Origin: Eubacterium sp. MSJ-21
GTDB lineage: Bacteria > Bacillota > Clostridia > Lachnospirales > Lachnospiraceae
Direction of reading: 5' to 3'
Assembly: GCF_018918185.1 (NCBI RefSeq)
Contig: NZ_JAHLPZ010000002.1
Location: forward strand, 62,001-126,000
Length of the DNA: 64,000 nt
The notes beneath the pieces were generated by a model that saw only the letters and a program-made list of their open reading frames with translations, was not told the DNA's origin and made no database searches. Each line of letters begins with the position of its first letter. Within the stretch, counting starts at the first letter, position 1. Positions 63,154-64,000 of the stretch are shown piece by piece. The position numbers and the translations under genes are program-made.

Positions 63154-64000
63154 TTACTGCTCAGCGTCCTTCAGGCTCAGGCTGATCTTCCCCATGCGGT
63201 CAACTTCAAGAACCTTAACCTTAACTACATCGCCGATATTTACGACATCCTCTACCTTCTCTACACGGTGATCTGCCAGCTTCGAGATGTGGATCAGTCC
63301 ATCCTTGTTTGGTGACAGCTCTACGAATGCACCGAAGTTCATGATACGAACAACCTTACCTTCGTAAGTCTTACCAACCTCGATTGGATCTACGATAGAA
63401 CGGATGATCTTCAACGCCTTGTCCATGCCTGCCTGCTCAACGCCGCAGATAAATACATTTCCATCATCATCGATATCGATCTTAACGCCTGTCTCCTCGA
63501 TAATTGCGTTGATTGTCTTTCCTCTCTGTCCGATGATCTCACCGATCTTCTCTGGATCAACCTTTGTCTGGATAATCTTCGGAGCAAGCTCGCCAACGTG
63601 ATCTCTTGGAGCAGCGATAGCCGGCTTCATACATGTATCCATGATGAAGAGTCTCGCCTCACGACATCTTGCGATAGCACCCTCTACGATTGGACGTGTC
63701 AGACCATGAATCTTGATATCCATCTGGATCGCTGTGATACCTTCGGTTGTACCTGTTACCTTGAAGTCCATGTCGCCGAAGAAATCTTCGAGTCCCTGAA
63801 TATCTGTTAACAATACATAATCATCATCTGTCTCACCGGTTACAAGGCCACAGGAAATACCAGCAACCATCTTCTTGATTGGAACACCGGCAGCCATCAG
63901 TGACATACAAGATGCACATGTGGAAGCCATAGATGTAGATCCGTTTGACTCAAATGTCTCAGATACGGAACGGATTGCATAAGGGAACTCGTCCTCACTT
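63154..64000 (-). CDS. pnp: Polyribonucleotide nucleotidyltransferase, C-terminal part (partial)
   Basis: The frame is open to the right edge, so the N-terminus is missing; about 282 residues are visible. They begin in the second RNase PH core (TSMASTCASCMSLMAAGVPI, then GDMDFKVTGT with metal-binding Asp residues), followed by a KH domain (IGEIIGQRGKTINAIIEETG) and an S1 domain (GKVVRIMNFGAFVELSPNKDGLIHIS). PNPase degrades RNA by phosphorolysis. Family length is near 700 residues. Confidence 0.96.
   Translation of the reverse strand, partial: SEDEFPYAIRSVSETFESNGSTSMASTCASCMSLMAAGVPIKKMVAGISCGLVTGETDDDYVLLTDIQGLEDFFGDMDFKVTGTTEGITAIQMDIKIHGLTRPIVEGAIARCREARLFIMDTCMKPAIAAPRDHVGELAPKIIQTKVDPEKIGEIIGQRGKTINAIIEETGVKIDIDDDGNVFICGVEQAGMDKALKIIRSIVDPIEVGKTYEGKVVRIMNFGAFVELSPNKDGLIHISKLADHRVEKVEDVVNIGDVVKVKVLEVDRMGKISLSLKDAEQ

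Overview
The window is a low-to-moderate GC, gene-dense chromosomal segment of a spore-forming anaerobic Firmicute, most likely a Lachnospiraceae-type Clostridium relative (for example the Roseburia / Agathobacter / Coprococcus neighbourhood; the genus is inference). The basis is: spore genes (spoIVA, spoVFA-spoVFB, tepA, ftsK/spoIIIE), an IspH-ribosomal protein S1 fusion, a type II pyrophosphatase with CBS domains, the der-plsY-gpsA-spoIVA and rplS-lepB-rbgA-lepB-rnhB orders of Firmicutes, a sodium-pump decarboxylase cluster and a GH94 cellobiose phosphorylase. Almost everything is on the minus strand; only asnB, an HD-GYP gene and the pyrophosphatase are on the plus strand. No rRNA, tRNA, CRISPR, IS element or prophage was seen, and 54 protein genes are called, two of them cut by the window edges.

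Layout (minus-strand genes are transcribed from high to low coordinates). 1-6.7 kb: a zinc-finger anti-sigma-like protein, DNA polymerase I, dephospho-CoA kinase, an FtsA-like ATPase and the start of a membrane sensor-like protein. 6.7-11.7 kb: punA, cobalamin-dependent methionine synthase, ilvN, ilvC, closed by a strong terminator. 11.7-21.3 kb: envelope and spore functions (L,D-transpeptidase, metallophosphoesterase, two D-Ala-D-Ala carboxypeptidases, dipicolinate synthase with a sigma-K-like promoter), with asnB and an HD-GYP protein on the plus strand. 21.3-35.9 kb: a long housekeeping run from rplS through signal peptidases, RbgA, RNase HII, FliK-like and FlhB-C-like proteins, YraN, PgeF, a PDZ-radical SAM protein, Der, PlsY, GpsA, SpoIVA, ScpA and ScpB. 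35.9-42.6 kb: TrkH/TrkA potassium uptake, a flavoprotein, Cmk, IspH-S1 and a solitary CheR. 42.8-48.2 kb: a five-gene biotin-dependent, sodium-translocating decarboxylase/transcarboxylase operon. 48.4-57 kb: TepA, FtsK, one-carbon genes fhs and folD, RimO, PgsA. 57-64 kb: pyrophosphatase, a MATE exporter, cellobiose phosphorylase and the end of PNPase.

How the genes work together. fhs, folD and metH are parts of folate one-carbon metabolism. ilvN and ilvC are parts of branched-chain amino acid synthesis. The 42.8-48.2 kb operon combines an MmdA-type acyl-CoA carboxyltransferase with an OadA/5S-type pyruvate carboxyltransferase around one biotin carrier and one membrane sodium pump, so it could couple transcarboxylation or decarboxylation to a sodium gradient. 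The spore genes cover coat basement (SpoIVA), dipicolinate synthesis (SpoVFA/B), probable cortex trimming (DacB-like) and DNA translocation (FtsK/SpoIIIE).

The main unexplained structure is a roughly 270-bp imperfect palindrome with a branched centre that fills the gap between fhs and folD (51162-51433). Other points worth a second look are two nested inverted repeats between dacF and asnB, a perfect 14-bp inverted repeat ahead of trkH, the free-standing FliK-like/FlhB-C-like pair beside RNase HII, and the lipoprotein-OadG fusion with a divergent carboxyltransferase in the pump operon.
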